In this document: positions 43,757-52,871 of the stretch, piece after piece
Layout of the letters: the number at the start of each line of letters is the position of its first letter
How positions within the stretch are numbered: the stretch's first letter is position 1
DNA from: JAGLOK01 sp963677605
Lineage (GTDB): Bacteria > Bacillota > Clostridia > Christensenellales > UMGS416
Assembly (NCBI GenBank): GCA_963677605.2
Contig: CAXXDX010000004.1
Location: 104,239-168,238, forward strand
DNA: 64,000 nt
Direction: 5' to 3'
Position numbers and translations under genes: made by a program
Notes under the pieces: generated by a model
The model's input: the letters and a program-made list of their open reading frames with translations, nothing else
The model's database searches: none
Told to the model about the DNA's origin: nothing

Positions 43757-44794
43757 TCATCTGTATTGTTCCACAACCTTTTTAATCTCAGGCAATGCCT
43801 TCATAAAGGCTATAACCACGTCAGGATCAAAATGTTTCCTCGACTCGCCAACTATATACTCTACAGCTTCATCAACAGGCCACGCTCTTTTATAAGGCCT
43901 CTCCGATATTAAAGCGTCAAACACATCGGCTACAGCAGCTATTCTTCCGTATATGTGAATGTCTTCACCTGCAAGCCCTTCGGGATATCCCTCACCATTC
44001 CATTTTTCGTGGTGCTGGTAAGCAACTATCTTTGATGCTCTCATAATCTCAGATTCAGCCTTGCCTATTATCTCGGCGCCAATAGCACAGTGGCTTTTCA
44101 TAATCTCCCATTCATCGGGATCAAGTTTCCCAGGCTTTTGAAGAACCTTGTCCGGAATGCCAATCTTGCCAATGTCATGCATCGGAGATGTGTGGAGAAA
44201 CAAATCCATCTTGTCCTGATCAAATCCATACGCTTCTGCGATAAGATAGCATGTCTTGCTCATTCGGATAATGTGATTGCCTGTCTCGTTGTCTTTATAT
44301 TCAGCAGCTATGCCAAGCTTTCTAATAATCTCAAGCCTTGCTTCAATAAGCTCTTTTGTTTTCTCATTAACCTGATGTGCTAAAAGCTTTTTCTGATTGT
44401 ACAATGACAGCTGTGTTTTTACCCTTCCCTTTAAAACAACAGGACTTATTGGTTTTGTAATATAGTCAACAGCTCCTAAAGCAAAGCCTTTTGCTTCATC
44501 AAAATCTTCATTTTTAGCAGTTACGAATATAATCGGGATTTCATTTGTAAGAGGATCTGCTTTTAATATTTTAGTAGCCTCAAAACCGTCCATTTCAGGC
44601 ATTATAATGTCCATTAAAATGAGGTCTGGCAAAAATCTTCTAGTTAATGTGACTGCCATTTTGCCGTTGGTTGCAAATTTAATGTTATATTCTCTTCTGA
44701 GAAGTCCGTCAATAACATCAATGTTTTCCTTTATGTCATCTACAACCAGTATCGTCTGTTTATTTTTATCATCCTTCAGTCTATTCTCATCCAT
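43757..44794 (-). CDS. Response regulator with HD-GYP phosphodiesterase domain
   Basis: A 345-residue regulator. The receiver domain (about 12-125) has the acidic pair in LVVDDIKEN and the phospho-acceptor aspartate in PDLILMDIIMPEMDGFEA. The HD-GYP domain (about 150-340) has SPMHDIGKIGIPDKVLQKPG and YQHHEKWNGEGYPEGLAGED, with metal ligands intact, so it probably hydrolyses cyclic di-GMP. The start at 44794 lies six bases after GAGAGGA and overlaps the kinase stop by 8 bases; ATG 44809 is less likely. It is the likely output of the adjacent hybrid kinase. Confidence 0.93.
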   Translation of the reverse strand: MDENRLKDDKNKQTILVVDDIKENIDVIDGLLRREYNIKFATNGKMAVTLTRRFLPDLILMDIIMPEMDGFEATKILKADPLTNEIPIIFVTAKNEDFDEAKGFALGAVDYITKPISPVVLKGRVKTQLSLYNQKKLLAHQVNEKTKELIEARLEIIRKLGIAAEYKDNETGNHIIRMSKTCYLIAEAYGFDQDKMDLFLHTSPMHDIGKIGIPDKVLQKPGKLDPDEWEIMKSHCAIGAEIIGKAESEIMRASKIVAYQHHEKWNGEGYPEGLAGEDIHIYGRIAAVADVFDALISERPYKRAWPVDEAVEYIVGESRKHFDPDVVIAFMKALPEIKKVVEQYR

Positions 44795-47700
44795 AGTGCA
44801 TCCTCTCAATCATCCCTTTACATACTGCATGGGCTTTATCGAAATCATAATCTTCAATTAGTTTTCCCAACTCATTAAAGTTTTTGTCTTCTTTTAAGGC
44901 TCTTACGTTTTTTATTTCTTTATATAATTGTTTTGCATCTGTATTATACTGTTCAAGAGCGGAACATATCTCTTCTAGTTTGCTTCTAAGCTCATCTTCA
45001 TCCATATCAATCAATTCCTGACTATCTTCGTCAGAAACAATAATTTCCTTTAATATATGATATATCTGATTTATTGTGCTTTCAAGTAAATAATTAATAT
45101 CTTCTATCTTTTTTCTGAGTTTTTCATCAGAATAAGAATCTTCTTTTATTCCTTTTTCAACCATCTGTATTTTTTCTCGCAGTTTTTTTGCGCCGATATT
45201 TCCAGCTACACCTTTTAATCTGTGAAGCGATTTTTTCATTTCATCCAAATTACCTTGTTCGCACAAATAAATAAGCTCGCTGCCAAAAGTTTTATTGCTG
45301 TCTGCAAACTTCTTTAAAATACTTATGTAAAGTTCTTTATTTCCGCCGACTCTTGTAAGGCCGTCTCCTGCATCAATAAGATTAAGCTTTCTAATCAGGA
45401 CTTCCTCCGAAATTTCAGTTGCTTTATTCTCATTCTCAGCAGATTGTCTTATCTCTCGCTTGTCAGGTAAGATATACTCCACCATTACTTCAAACATCTG
45501 TTTTTTATCAATAGGCTTTGCGATGTAGCTGTCCATTCCTGCTTTTTTCGCCTTTTGTATAGTGCCTTCCATAGCATCTGCGCTTAGTGCTATAATCGGA
45601 GTCTTAACGCCATAATCTTCTCTGATTGTTTTGGTTGCTTTGTAACCGTCCATAACGGGCATCTGAAGGTCCATAAAAATCAAATCGTATTCCTCATGAT
45701 ACTTCATCTTTTCTGCAGCCAGCTGACCGTTTCCTACAAGCTCCACCCAGAAACCTTCATGTTCAAGCAACTCTTTTACTACCTGCTGGTTAATCTCGTT
45801 GTCTTCTGCTACCAGAATTTTCGCTCCGCGTATATCATCAAATCCTTTTGGATAAACACTCTTTGATGTTTCTTTCTCGGCTTTGCCGTCAATATACAGT
45901 CCAACTATTTTGTTATAAAGCGAAGACTGCGTAATTGGTTTCTGCATCACCTCATCAATTCCGGTTTTCAGGGCCTCATCATAAAGTTCCTGCCTGCCGT
46001 ATGAGCTTATAAGTATAATCTTTGGAACCTTTTTCGCCATTTGTTTTATTTTTTTCCAGGCTTCAATGCCTGTAATCCCACCCATCTTATAGTCAAAAAG
46101 CAGCAGGTCAAAATCTTCTTTTTTTGCCTTTGAAACAGCCTCTTCTCCGCTTGATGTCAGTTCGGCCTGAATATTAAAAGCCGAGAGATATTTGTCCAAA
46201 ACTTCTCTTGCATACTCATTGTCCTCAGCAATCAATACTTTAAGATTTTCAATCTGTTTTGGAACAGCTTTTTCTTTAGAATTTATCTCTCTGCTAATTT
46301 TAAACGGGCATGTGAAAACAAATTCACTCCCTTTTCCAAATTCGCTTTCCGCCCAAATACTGCCTCCCATAAGGTATACAAGCTTTTTGCATATGCTTAA
46401 TCCAAGACCTGTTCCCCCGTATTTTCTTGTAGTAGAAGCATCTGCTTGAACAAATGGTTTAAACAGACCGGACAGCTGTGTTTCTGTCATACCTATTCCG
46501 GTGTCCTTGACGATAAACTTTAATACAACTGATTTCTTTTTAACTTTTTCTGCTTCAATCTTAATAAAAACCTCGCCCTTTTCGGTAAACTTAATGGCAT
46601 TGTTTGCAAGGTTTAAAAGCACCTGCTCTATTCTATGCGGATCTCCTACCAATCCATAAGGAATATCTTCCTGCTTCGAAATTATAAACTCGATGCCCTT
46701 ATCGCCAGCCTTTAAAGAAAGAACATCGGACAAGCTTGAAAGAACATCGTCCAGTCTGAAATCAATCTTTTCAACAGGCATATTCCCTGATTCGATTTTC
46801 GAAAAATCCAATATATCATTTATAATGTTAAGAAGATTTTTTGCAGCATTTTGCACCTTTGTAACATAGTCAGCCTGCTTTGGTTCAAGCTTTGTATATC
46901 CAAGCAAATCCATAAGTCCGATAATTGCATTCATAGGTGTTCTTATTTCATGGCTCATGTTTGCTAAGAATTCGCTTTTTATCCTTGCCGCTTCCTCTGC
47001 TATCGCTCTGGCATCCTGAAGCTCTTCAAAAGTTTTTGCATTATTGAGTGCGATAGAAGCCTGCGCAGCGAAGGCTTCCGCAATTTCAGAGTTGTTTTTG
47101 TCGTAATATCCTAAAGTGTATGAGTCCATCGTAAGCTGCCCTATGACTTTGTCATTTATTATAAGAGGAACTGCTATAAAAGAGCGTATCTTTTTCCCCT
47201 CCGACATATCAACAAAGTCATCATGTGTCCTGACATCAGAAATTGTAACTGATGCTTTGTTGGCCAAAACATCATTGTTTATTGTTCCTATGTTCCTGTC
47301 AAACTTCATCCCAATTACTTCTTCCGGATGCTTGAATCCCTCGCAGTATATTATTTTAAACATACTGTTTTCATATTCCTGAATTGTTGCTGAATCAAAA
47401 TGAACAACCTGCCTAAGACTGTCCATTATTGTTTTCAGAACATCATTTAAATTAATAGTGCTCCTTATAGCCAAAGATGCCTGATAAAGTTTCTCCACTT
47501 TTTCAAGTGCGCTTTTTATCTCTTCTCGCTGTCTTTTGCGCTCGGTTATATCCCTGAAAACAATTACAGCGCCTTCGATTTTTTTGTTGTTTATTATCGG
47601 AACGCTTGTGTATTCAGCATCAAATCCGCTGCCGTCTTTTCTGAAAAGCTTCTCAGCAACTGCAAGACTTTTTTCTCCTTTTGTATAAGTTTTAAACATT

Positions 47701-48827
47701 GGGCATTCAGAAAGTGGATATTTTGAGTTATCCGGTTTTTTGTCATGAATTGCATTGTGAAGATGCCTTCCCAAGATATCTTTTTCCTGATATTGAAGAA
47801 GTTCAAGCGCTTTAGTGTTTATTACATTAATGAATCCGTTTACATCCACTCCGATGATGCCGTCTCCGGCAGACTCTAGAATAAGCTTAACTTTTCTTTC
47901 TGCTTCTTTTCTTTCCTCGACATGCTTTTTTAAAGTCCTATTCCAGAAAAACAAAAGAAGCAGCAACCCAACAACGGCAGGTACTACAAAAAGAATTATT
48001 CTGTAAACATGTCTTAATTCCGTCCTGTCTTCTATGCCAAGCCACTTGTTTCTAATTGCAATACGTTCTTCTTCGGATATCTTGGCAAGCGCCTTGTTTA
48101 GTATTGATGCAAGTATTTCATTATCATTAGTAATAGCCATTCCAAGGCTGCTTGTTTCATTGTCGATGATATCATCAGCTTTGATATTGGTTATCCCCAT
48201 CTGCGTTGCCAAATATTTCGCACTTGCATAATTTGCAACTATTGCATCAATTTCTCCTACTGAAAGCGCAGTCAGCAGGCTTTCGGTATCATCATATAAA
48301 TATGGTGTTATTTCAGTTTCATATGCTAAGTAACTGTAATTCGAGCTGTTTCTCTGAACGCCGACTTTTATTTCACTCAAATCATTAAAACTATAGGATT
48401 CGCTGCTTTCCAGAGAAAAAATTGCACGCTGGAATTTAAAATAACCTTCTGTACATTTAAACAGGTCTTGCCTTTCGATAGTAAGTCCTACACAAGGCAG
48501 AAGATCAACTTTTCCTTTAAGGGCCAAATCATATGCTTCAGTCCATGTAAGTCCTTCCTGTATTTCAAATGTAAGTCCAGTTTTAATTTCTATAAGCTTT
48601 AGATAATCAGCTGCCATGCCTTTGTAGTTGCCGTCACTGTCGATAAATTCATAAGGCTGGAACATGGGATCAACCGCAGTTATAACTACGGGATGTTCTT
48701 GGATATATTCTAATTCTTCCTCAGTGAAATCATTTTCATCAGCTCTTGCTGAATAAGGAAGTATAAGCTGAACCAATAGTACAGCAATTACTAATATTGC
48801 AGCTTTTACTTTTTTGCTAGGTCTCAT
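44787..48827 (-). CDS. Hybrid sensor histidine kinase with extracellular binding domain
   Basis: A 1346-residue multidomain sensor. Order: signal peptide (1-29, ending SARA); periplasmic-type solute-binding domain of the SBP_bac_3 class (about 35-275, VVITAVDPMFQPYEF); one transmembrane helix (about 283-302); PAS (about 312-440, ILESAGDGIIGVD); GAF (about 455-610); HisKA with MSHEIRTPMNAIIGL near residue 638; HATPase with NLANNAIKFTE, DTGIGMTE and GGTGLGLSICKKL; two receivers (DLLLFDYKMGG and DLIFMDLQMPVMDGYKA); and an Hpt domain with LHRLKGVAGNIGAKKL. The phosphorelay is complete within one protein. It is placed 22 bases after a membrane-anchored binding protein and overlaps the HD-GYP regulator. 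The ligand is unknown; the domain class suggests amino acid-like solutes. Confidence 0.93.
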   Translation of the reverse strand: MRPSKKVKAAILVIAVLLVQLILPYSARADENDFTEEELEYIQEHPVVITAVDPMFQPYEFIDSDGNYKGMAADYLKLIEIKTGLTFEIQEGLTWTEAYDLALKGKVDLLPCVGLTIERQDLFKCTEGYFKFQRAIFSLESSESYSFNDLSEIKVGVQRNSSNYSYLAYETEITPYLYDDTESLLTALSVGEIDAIVANYASAKYLATQMGITNIKADDIIDNETSSLGMAITNDNEILASILNKALAKISEEERIAIRNKWLGIEDRTELRHVYRIILFVVPAVVGLLLLLFFWNRTLKKHVEERKEAERKVKLILESAGDGIIGVDVNGFINVINTKALELLQYQEKDILGRHLHNAIHDKKPDNSKYPLSECPMFKTYTKGEKSLAVAEKLFRKDGSGFDAEYTSVPIINNKKIEGAVIVFRDITERKRQREEIKSALEKVEKLYQASLAIRSTINLNDVLKTIMDSLRQVVHFDSATIQEYENSMFKIIYCEGFKHPEEVIGMKFDRNIGTINNDVLANKASVTISDVRTHDDFVDMSEGKKIRSFIAVPLIINDKVIGQLTMDSYTLGYYDKNNSEIAEAFAAQASIALNNAKTFEELQDARAIAEEAARIKSEFLANMSHEIRTPMNAIIGLMDLLGYTKLEPKQADYVTKVQNAAKNLLNIINDILDFSKIESGNMPVEKIDFRLDDVLSSLSDVLSLKAGDKGIEFIISKQEDIPYGLVGDPHRIEQVLLNLANNAIKFTEKGEVFIKIEAEKVKKKSVVLKFIVKDTGIGMTETQLSGLFKPFVQADASTTRKYGGTGLGLSICKKLVYLMGGSIWAESEFGKGSEFVFTCPFKISREINSKEKAVPKQIENLKVLIAEDNEYAREVLDKYLSAFNIQAELTSSGEEAVSKAKKEDFDLLLFDYKMGGITGIEAWKKIKQMAKKVPKIILISSYGRQELYDEALKTGIDEVMQKPITQSSLYNKIVGLYIDGKAEKETSKSVYPKGFDDIRGAKILVAEDNEINQQVVKELLEHEGFWVELVGNGQLAAEKMKYHEEYDLIFMDLQMPVMDGYKATKTIREDYGVKTPIIALSADAMEGTIQKAKKAGMDSYIAKPIDKKQMFEVMVEYILPDKREIRQSAENENKATEISEEVLIRKLNLIDAGDGLTRVGGNKELYISILKKFADSNKTFGSELIYLCEQGNLDEMKKSLHRLKGVAGNIGAKKLREKIQMVEKGIKEDSYSDEKLRKKIEDINYLLESTINQIYHILKEIIVSDEDSQELIDMDEDELRSKLEEICSALEQYNTDAKQLYKEIKNVRALKEDKNFNELGKLIEDYDFDKAHAVCKGMIERMHYG

Positions 48828-48849
48828 AATAACAGCCCAATCTTATAAA

Positions 48850-50133
48850 TCAGTCGATAGGTTTTCTGTTTTCTATGTTTTGCAATGCTTCGCTTATGTC
48901 GATTTCACCGGTTGCTGCTATATGCATATAGTATGCATATATATTTTTATATATAGATACCCATTCCGAGGAGGGTGTGTTAATGCTTGGCATCTCATAG
49001 CCTTCAATAAAAACAAGAAACTCGGGGTATCTTGTGAAAAATGCAGAGCTTTCCATGTCAGTCCTGAGAGGCACTCTGTATGGATAATATGTTTCATACT
49101 TATCGTCATACTCACCATCCATCACGCGCTCCAACGTGCTTTTTTTGAGCAAGTATGAAACAAAATCTTTCGCACCTTCAACATCACCGGAGTCTTTGGA
49201 TATTGACAGCATAAGCGGACCTACTTCAGAATACATGCCCATCTGAGCAAGCGATATCGCACCGGTTTCAAAGCCAGCATTGCTTTTCCATATATCCGTA
49301 ATTCCCCACGGTCCCTGTATCTCAAAAGCAATCTCACCGACGCGGAATGCGTCCATAACGTCTTCTCCGGTATGTTCCTGCCATCCGTCCTGTGCGTATG
49401 CGCCAAGTTCGTTTATATAAAAATCTATTGCGTTATATGACTGTTCGGAGTTTATCATTACTTCAGTTTGAATCCCATCTGTATCGCAGCCTGCAAGGCA
49501 TCCTCCGAAAGTGTATATAAATTGGCTCATCATCCAGGTGATATCATGACTTTCAGCACCAATCAATCCCAATCCTTTTTTACCGGTATTATCATTAATT
49601 GTTTTACATGCATCCAGCAAATCATCCAAGGACGTAAATTGTTGCGGGTCAACTCCTGCCTTTTCCACAATATCTTTGTTATAAATTAAAGCCATGGAAT
49701 GTCCTATCCATGGTACAGAAACTATTTTCCCGTTTGATTTAGCCATCTGTTTTACAGTTTCGTAATACAGCTCATCATACAGCTCGTATATATCGCCCAG
49801 TTCAATGAACTCACCTGAGATTTGAGTGTCTCTTACATATCTGTACGGAACCATATAAACATCTGTTTCATCTTTTTCAAGCTCAGAAATAAAGTCTGTA
49901 AAAACTTCATTGCCTCCTACAAGATTAACATGAACTTTCTTCTGTGAACCGTTATAAGCGTCAACAATTTTGCCTATAGCAACACCTCTTGCGCTGTGAA
50001 GCTCCCAAGTTATTCTAAAGTTGATTTCAGTTGGGGAAAATATATTAGAATCACCTAAAGTGATATACAGTATAATTACTACTGCAACTATGACAAACAA
50101 TAAAATTGGAATAATTATTTTTATTTTCATCAT
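48850..50133 (-). CDS. Membrane-anchored extracellular solute-binding protein (family 1)
   Basis: A 427-residue sugar-type binding protein (ITWELHSARGVAIGKIVDAYN, DDLLDACKTINDNTGKKG, FEIQGPWGITDIWKSNA, then a C-terminal lobe with FVSYLLKKSTLERVMDG). The N-terminus is a hydrophobic helix (about 4-27) without a lipobox cysteine, so it should stay as an uncleaved or secreted signal-anchor protein rather than a lipoprotein. No permease or ATPase genes follow; instead the next gene is a hybrid kinase. It may therefore be a sensory accessory that hands a bound ligand to the kinase. Two tandem ATGs occur at the start. First gene of the three-gene operon. Confidence 0.88.
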   Translation of the reverse strand: MMKIKIIIPILLFVIVAVVIILYITLGDSNIFSPTEINFRITWELHSARGVAIGKIVDAYNGSQKKVHVNLVGGNEVFTDFISELEKDETDVYMVPYRYVRDTQISGEFIELGDIYELYDELYYETVKQMAKSNGKIVSVPWIGHSMALIYNKDIVEKAGVDPQQFTSLDDLLDACKTINDNTGKKGLGLIGAESHDITWMMSQFIYTFGGCLAGCDTDGIQTEVMINSEQSYNAIDFYINELGAYAQDGWQEHTGEDVMDAFRVGEIAFEIQGPWGITDIWKSNAGFETGAISLAQMGMYSEVGPLMLSISKDSGDVEGAKDFVSYLLKKSTLERVMDGEYDDKYETYYPYRVPLRTDMESSAFFTRYPEFLVFIEGYEMPSINTPSSEWVSIYKNIYAYYMHIAATGEIDISEALQNIENRKPID

Positions 50134-50185
50134 AACGCCCGCACATCAAACTTTGTTCTTTATAATAAGTTTATCTGTAAATCTT

Positions 50186-50215
50186 ATTATACCAAATATA
50201 GACATAAAGTCTATA
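50186..50215 (-). promoter_or_regulatory. Promoter with overlapping inverted repeat before the sensor operon
   Basis: TATAAT (50186-50191) with TAGACT (50208-50213) upstream at 16 bases on the minus strand. An inverted repeat TATAGAC-N5-GTCTATA (50197-50215) covers the spacer and -35 box, a good position for a repressor or activator site. Confidence 0.5.
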
Positions 50216-50237
50216 AATTTATATTAGTATTTTAACA

Positions 50238-50263
50238 AAAAAGGAAGGTTTCCCTTCCTTTTT
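50238..50263 (-). terminator. Terminator of the trp operon
   Basis: An 11-pair stem AAAAAGGAAGG/CCTTCCTTTTT with a 4-base loop and T runs on both sides, 17 bases after the trpA stop. It also insulates the sensor operon's promoter region. Confidence 0.9.
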
Positions 50264-50280
50264 ATTGGCTTTTATTCAGT

Positions 50281-51060
50281 TTATAAGCCATTTGATATCT
50301 CTTTTATGTACTCTTCGGCCGCTTTTATATCTCCGTCGATTTTGTAAACCATGTCCACAATAGCGGATCCGACTATTACTCCGTCTGCATATTTTGCGAA
50401 ACGCCTTGCTGCTTCATTGGAGCTGATCCCGAAACCTACGGCAATCGGCAAATCAGTCTGAGACTTAACATCGTCAAGATACTCCAATATATCTTTTCTG
50501 AATTCGTTTCTCATTCCGGTAACTCCCATTGCCGAAACACAGTATACAAAACCTGCTGAGCCTTTACATATATCTTTAACCCTGTCTTTTGAAGTTGGCG
50601 CAACCAGCGGGATAAGACAAATGTCTTTTTCATCTGTGTGAACTTTCAGTTCGTCTCTTTCCTCAAGCGGAAGATCCGGTACAATAAGCCCGTCTATACC
50701 AACTTTACTGCACATTTCAGTAAATTCCTTGCAGCCCATGCTGTATATTGTGTTGTAATAGACTAAAAACAACAGAGGAACTTCCGTTTTTGAACGTATG
50801 TTCTTTACTGCATCAAAGACTTTCTTTACTGTTATACCCGCCTCAAACGCCCGAAGCCCTGCCTGCTGGATAACAGGACCATCAGCTAGTGGGTCAGAAT
50901 ACGGAATGCCAAGTTCGATTATATCCGCGCCTCCGCGCTCCAATGCCAAAACAAGCTCTTCGGTTTTTTCTATGTTTGGATCACCTGCAGTAAGATATCC
51001 GATAAAGGCCGTTTTGCTTTTTTCTTTAAGGTCTATAAATTTAGCAGTTATCCTATTCAC
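50281..51060 (-). CDS. trpA: Tryptophan synthase alpha subunit
   Basis: Cleaves indole-3-glycerol phosphate to indole and glyceraldehyde phosphate; indole is channelled to TrpB. The 259-residue barrel has GADIIELGIPYSDPLADGPVIQ-type residues near 40-60, where the catalytic Glu and Asp lie, and a phosphate site GFGISSNEAARRFAKYADGV near 210-230. The start is GTG at 51060 inside the end of trpB (8-base overlap, AAGGTGA as ribosome site). Last gene of the operon, followed by a strong terminator. Confidence 0.96.
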   Translation of the reverse strand: MNRITAKFIDLKEKSKTAFIGYLTAGDPNIEKTEELVLALERGGADIIELGIPYSDPLADGPVIQQAGLRAFEAGITVKKVFDAVKNIRSKTEVPLLFLVYYNTIYSMGCKEFTEMCSKVGIDGLIVPDLPLEERDELKVHTDEKDICLIPLVAPTSKDRVKDICKGSAGFVYCVSAMGVTGMRNEFRKDILEYLDDVKSQTDLPIAVGFGISSNEAARRFAKYADGVIVGSAIVDMVYKIDGDIKAAEEYIKEISNGL

Positions 51061-52243
51061 TTAAATCACCTTCTTTTTCAGCAAGAGCAATTACTGTATG
51101 CATATCCTTATCTCCCCTGCCGGAAATATTGATAACAACAATTTCATCCTTTTTCATCTTGGGAACTATTTTAAGAGTATGTGCAACGGCATGCGCGCTT
51201 TCAAGTGCGGGAATAATCCCTTCAGTTCTAGAAAGATAGTGAAGCGCACTAACAGCCTCATCATCCGTTATGCTTACATATTCAGCCCGGCCTGTTTCAA
51301 AAAGATATGAATGCTCAGGACCGATTCCCGGATAATCAAGCCCGGCAGAAATTGAATATACAGGGTAAACATTTCCGTCGTCATCCTGAATAAGATATGT
51401 CTTCATTCCATGAATTATTCCTTTGCGGCCTCTAGCAAAAGTCGCAGCGTGAAGCGGTGTATCAATCCCTTTCCCCGAGGCTTCAACTCCGATAAGTTTT
51501 ACACTTTCATCTTCTATAAACGGATAAAACATACCGGCTGCATTGCTTCCTCCGCCAACGCAGGCGACTACTGCGTCCGGAAGCCTTCCTTCCTTTTTGA
51601 GCATCACTTTCTTTGTCTCATCGCCGATTATCCTCTGAAAGTCGCGGACCATCAAAGGGTACGGATGAGGCCCCACAACAGAGCCGATTATATAAAAAGT
51701 GTCTTCGGCCGTTCTTACCCACTCTCGGATAGCCTCGTTTGTTGCATCCTTTAGTGTCTGCGTTCCGCTTTCTGCAGGAACAACTTTTGCTCCCAACATT
51801 TCCATGCGAAAAACGTTGAGTTTCTGGCGTTCCATATCCTCGCAGCCCATAAATACGGTGCATTCCATCTTAAACAGTGCGGCTCCTGTTGCTGTTGCAA
51901 CGCCGTGCTGTCCTGCACCCGTTTCCGCAATGACCTTCTTTTTGCCCATTCTTTTGGCCAATAGTATCTGCCCTATCACATTGTTTATCTTGTGAGCACC
52001 GGTATGGTTTAAATCTTCTCTTTTAAGATAAACCTTCGCACCTCCGAGCTCATCTGTAAGATTCTTGGCGAAGTACAGAGGGGTTGGTCCTCCGGCATAT
52101 TCTCTGATATAGTAGTTATACTCCTCCCAGAATTCCGGATCATTTTTCGCTTCATTATATGCCTCCTCCAGTTCATTTAAAGGTCTCATCAAAGATTCGG
52201 GCACATACTGTCCTCCGAATTCTCCGAATTTTGTCCTATTCAT
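51053..52243 (-). CDS. trpB: Tryptophan synthase beta subunit
   Basis: Joins indole and serine to make tryptophan with PLP. The 396-residue protein begins FGEFGGQYVPESLMRPLNEL and has the PLP lysine in LNHTGAHKINNVIGQ near residue 85. ETGAGQHGVATATGAALF is near residue 108-125, the glycine loop is VACVGGGSNAAGMFYPF, and the last block is INISGRGDKDMHTV. It is the TrpB1 type that pairs with TrpA. The start overlaps the trpF stop by 8 bases and the end overlaps trpA by 8 bases. Confidence 0.97.
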   Translation of the reverse strand: MNRTKFGEFGGQYVPESLMRPLNELEEAYNEAKNDPEFWEEYNYYIREYAGGPTPLYFAKNLTDELGGAKVYLKREDLNHTGAHKINNVIGQILLAKRMGKKKVIAETGAGQHGVATATGAALFKMECTVFMGCEDMERQKLNVFRMEMLGAKVVPAESGTQTLKDATNEAIREWVRTAEDTFYIIGSVVGPHPYPLMVRDFQRIIGDETKKVMLKKEGRLPDAVVACVGGGSNAAGMFYPFIEDESVKLIGVEASGKGIDTPLHAATFARGRKGIIHGMKTYLIQDDDGNVYPVYSISAGLDYPGIGPEHSYLFETGRAEYVSITDDEAVSALHYLSRTEGIIPALESAHAVAHTLKIVPKMKKDEIVVINISGRGDKDMHTVIALAEKEGDLSE

Positions 52244-52871
52244 AATCTTTCACCATCCTTATAAGTCTAAAAACCTTATCTTTTGTTTTCTGAAGTTTAC
52301 CGCCTATTATCTCTTCAGCTCCGCTTGATATGTCCACGGCATAAGGTTTAGTTTGTTTTATTGCTTGTACTATGTTCCCTGCATTAAGTCCGCCTGCAAG
52401 TATAAGACATATATCTTTGTCCAGCCCCCTGAGAATATCCCAGTTAAAGGTTTCTCCCGTTCCGCCTTCCTTACCTTTCACATAAGAGTCTGCCACTATT
52501 CCCTCAACATTTCCGAATCGGTATGCTCCATTTGCTTTTGCAATGCTTGTATCATCTTTAATACTAACCGCATACCATACAGGTATATTAATCTCTTTTA
52601 TCATTTCTTCTGTATAGTTTTTGTGGACCTGTGCAATGTCAAGCCTTGCTTGTTCTGCTATATTGTTTATTTCATCAACACTGTGGTTTACAAATATACC
52701 GCATCTAATGATATCTTTCCGCAAAGCATCTGAAAGCTCTCTTGCTTTATTTAAAGATACTTTTCTTTTGCTCTCCGCAAAAACAAATCCCACAAAATCA
52801 ACATCAGATTCATTTAAAAACTCAACTTCTCTTAAGCTTGTTATCCCGCATATCTTAATTTTTGTAGGCAT
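52236..52871 (-). CDS. trpF: Phosphoribosylanthranilate isomerase
   Basis: A 211-residue TIM-barrel enzyme that rearranges phosphoribosyl anthranilate to the CdRP intermediate. KIKICGITSLREVEFLNES contains the catalytic cysteine near residue 8; VDFVGFVFAESKRKVS follows. LILAGGLNAGNIVQAIKQTKP near the end has the catalytic aspartate region together with VDISSGAEE. The start overlaps trpC by 17 bases; the frame and homology support ATG 52871. Confidence 0.93.
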   Translation of the reverse strand: MPTKIKICGITSLREVEFLNESDVDFVGFVFAESKRKVSLNKARELSDALRKDIIRCGIFVNHSVDEINNIAEQARLDIAQVHKNYTEEMIKEINIPVWYAVSIKDDTSIAKANGAYRFGNVEGIVADSYVKGKEGGTGETFNWDILRGLDKDICLILAGGLNAGNIVQAIKQTKPYAVDISSGAEEIIGGKLQKTKDKVFRLIRMVKDYE

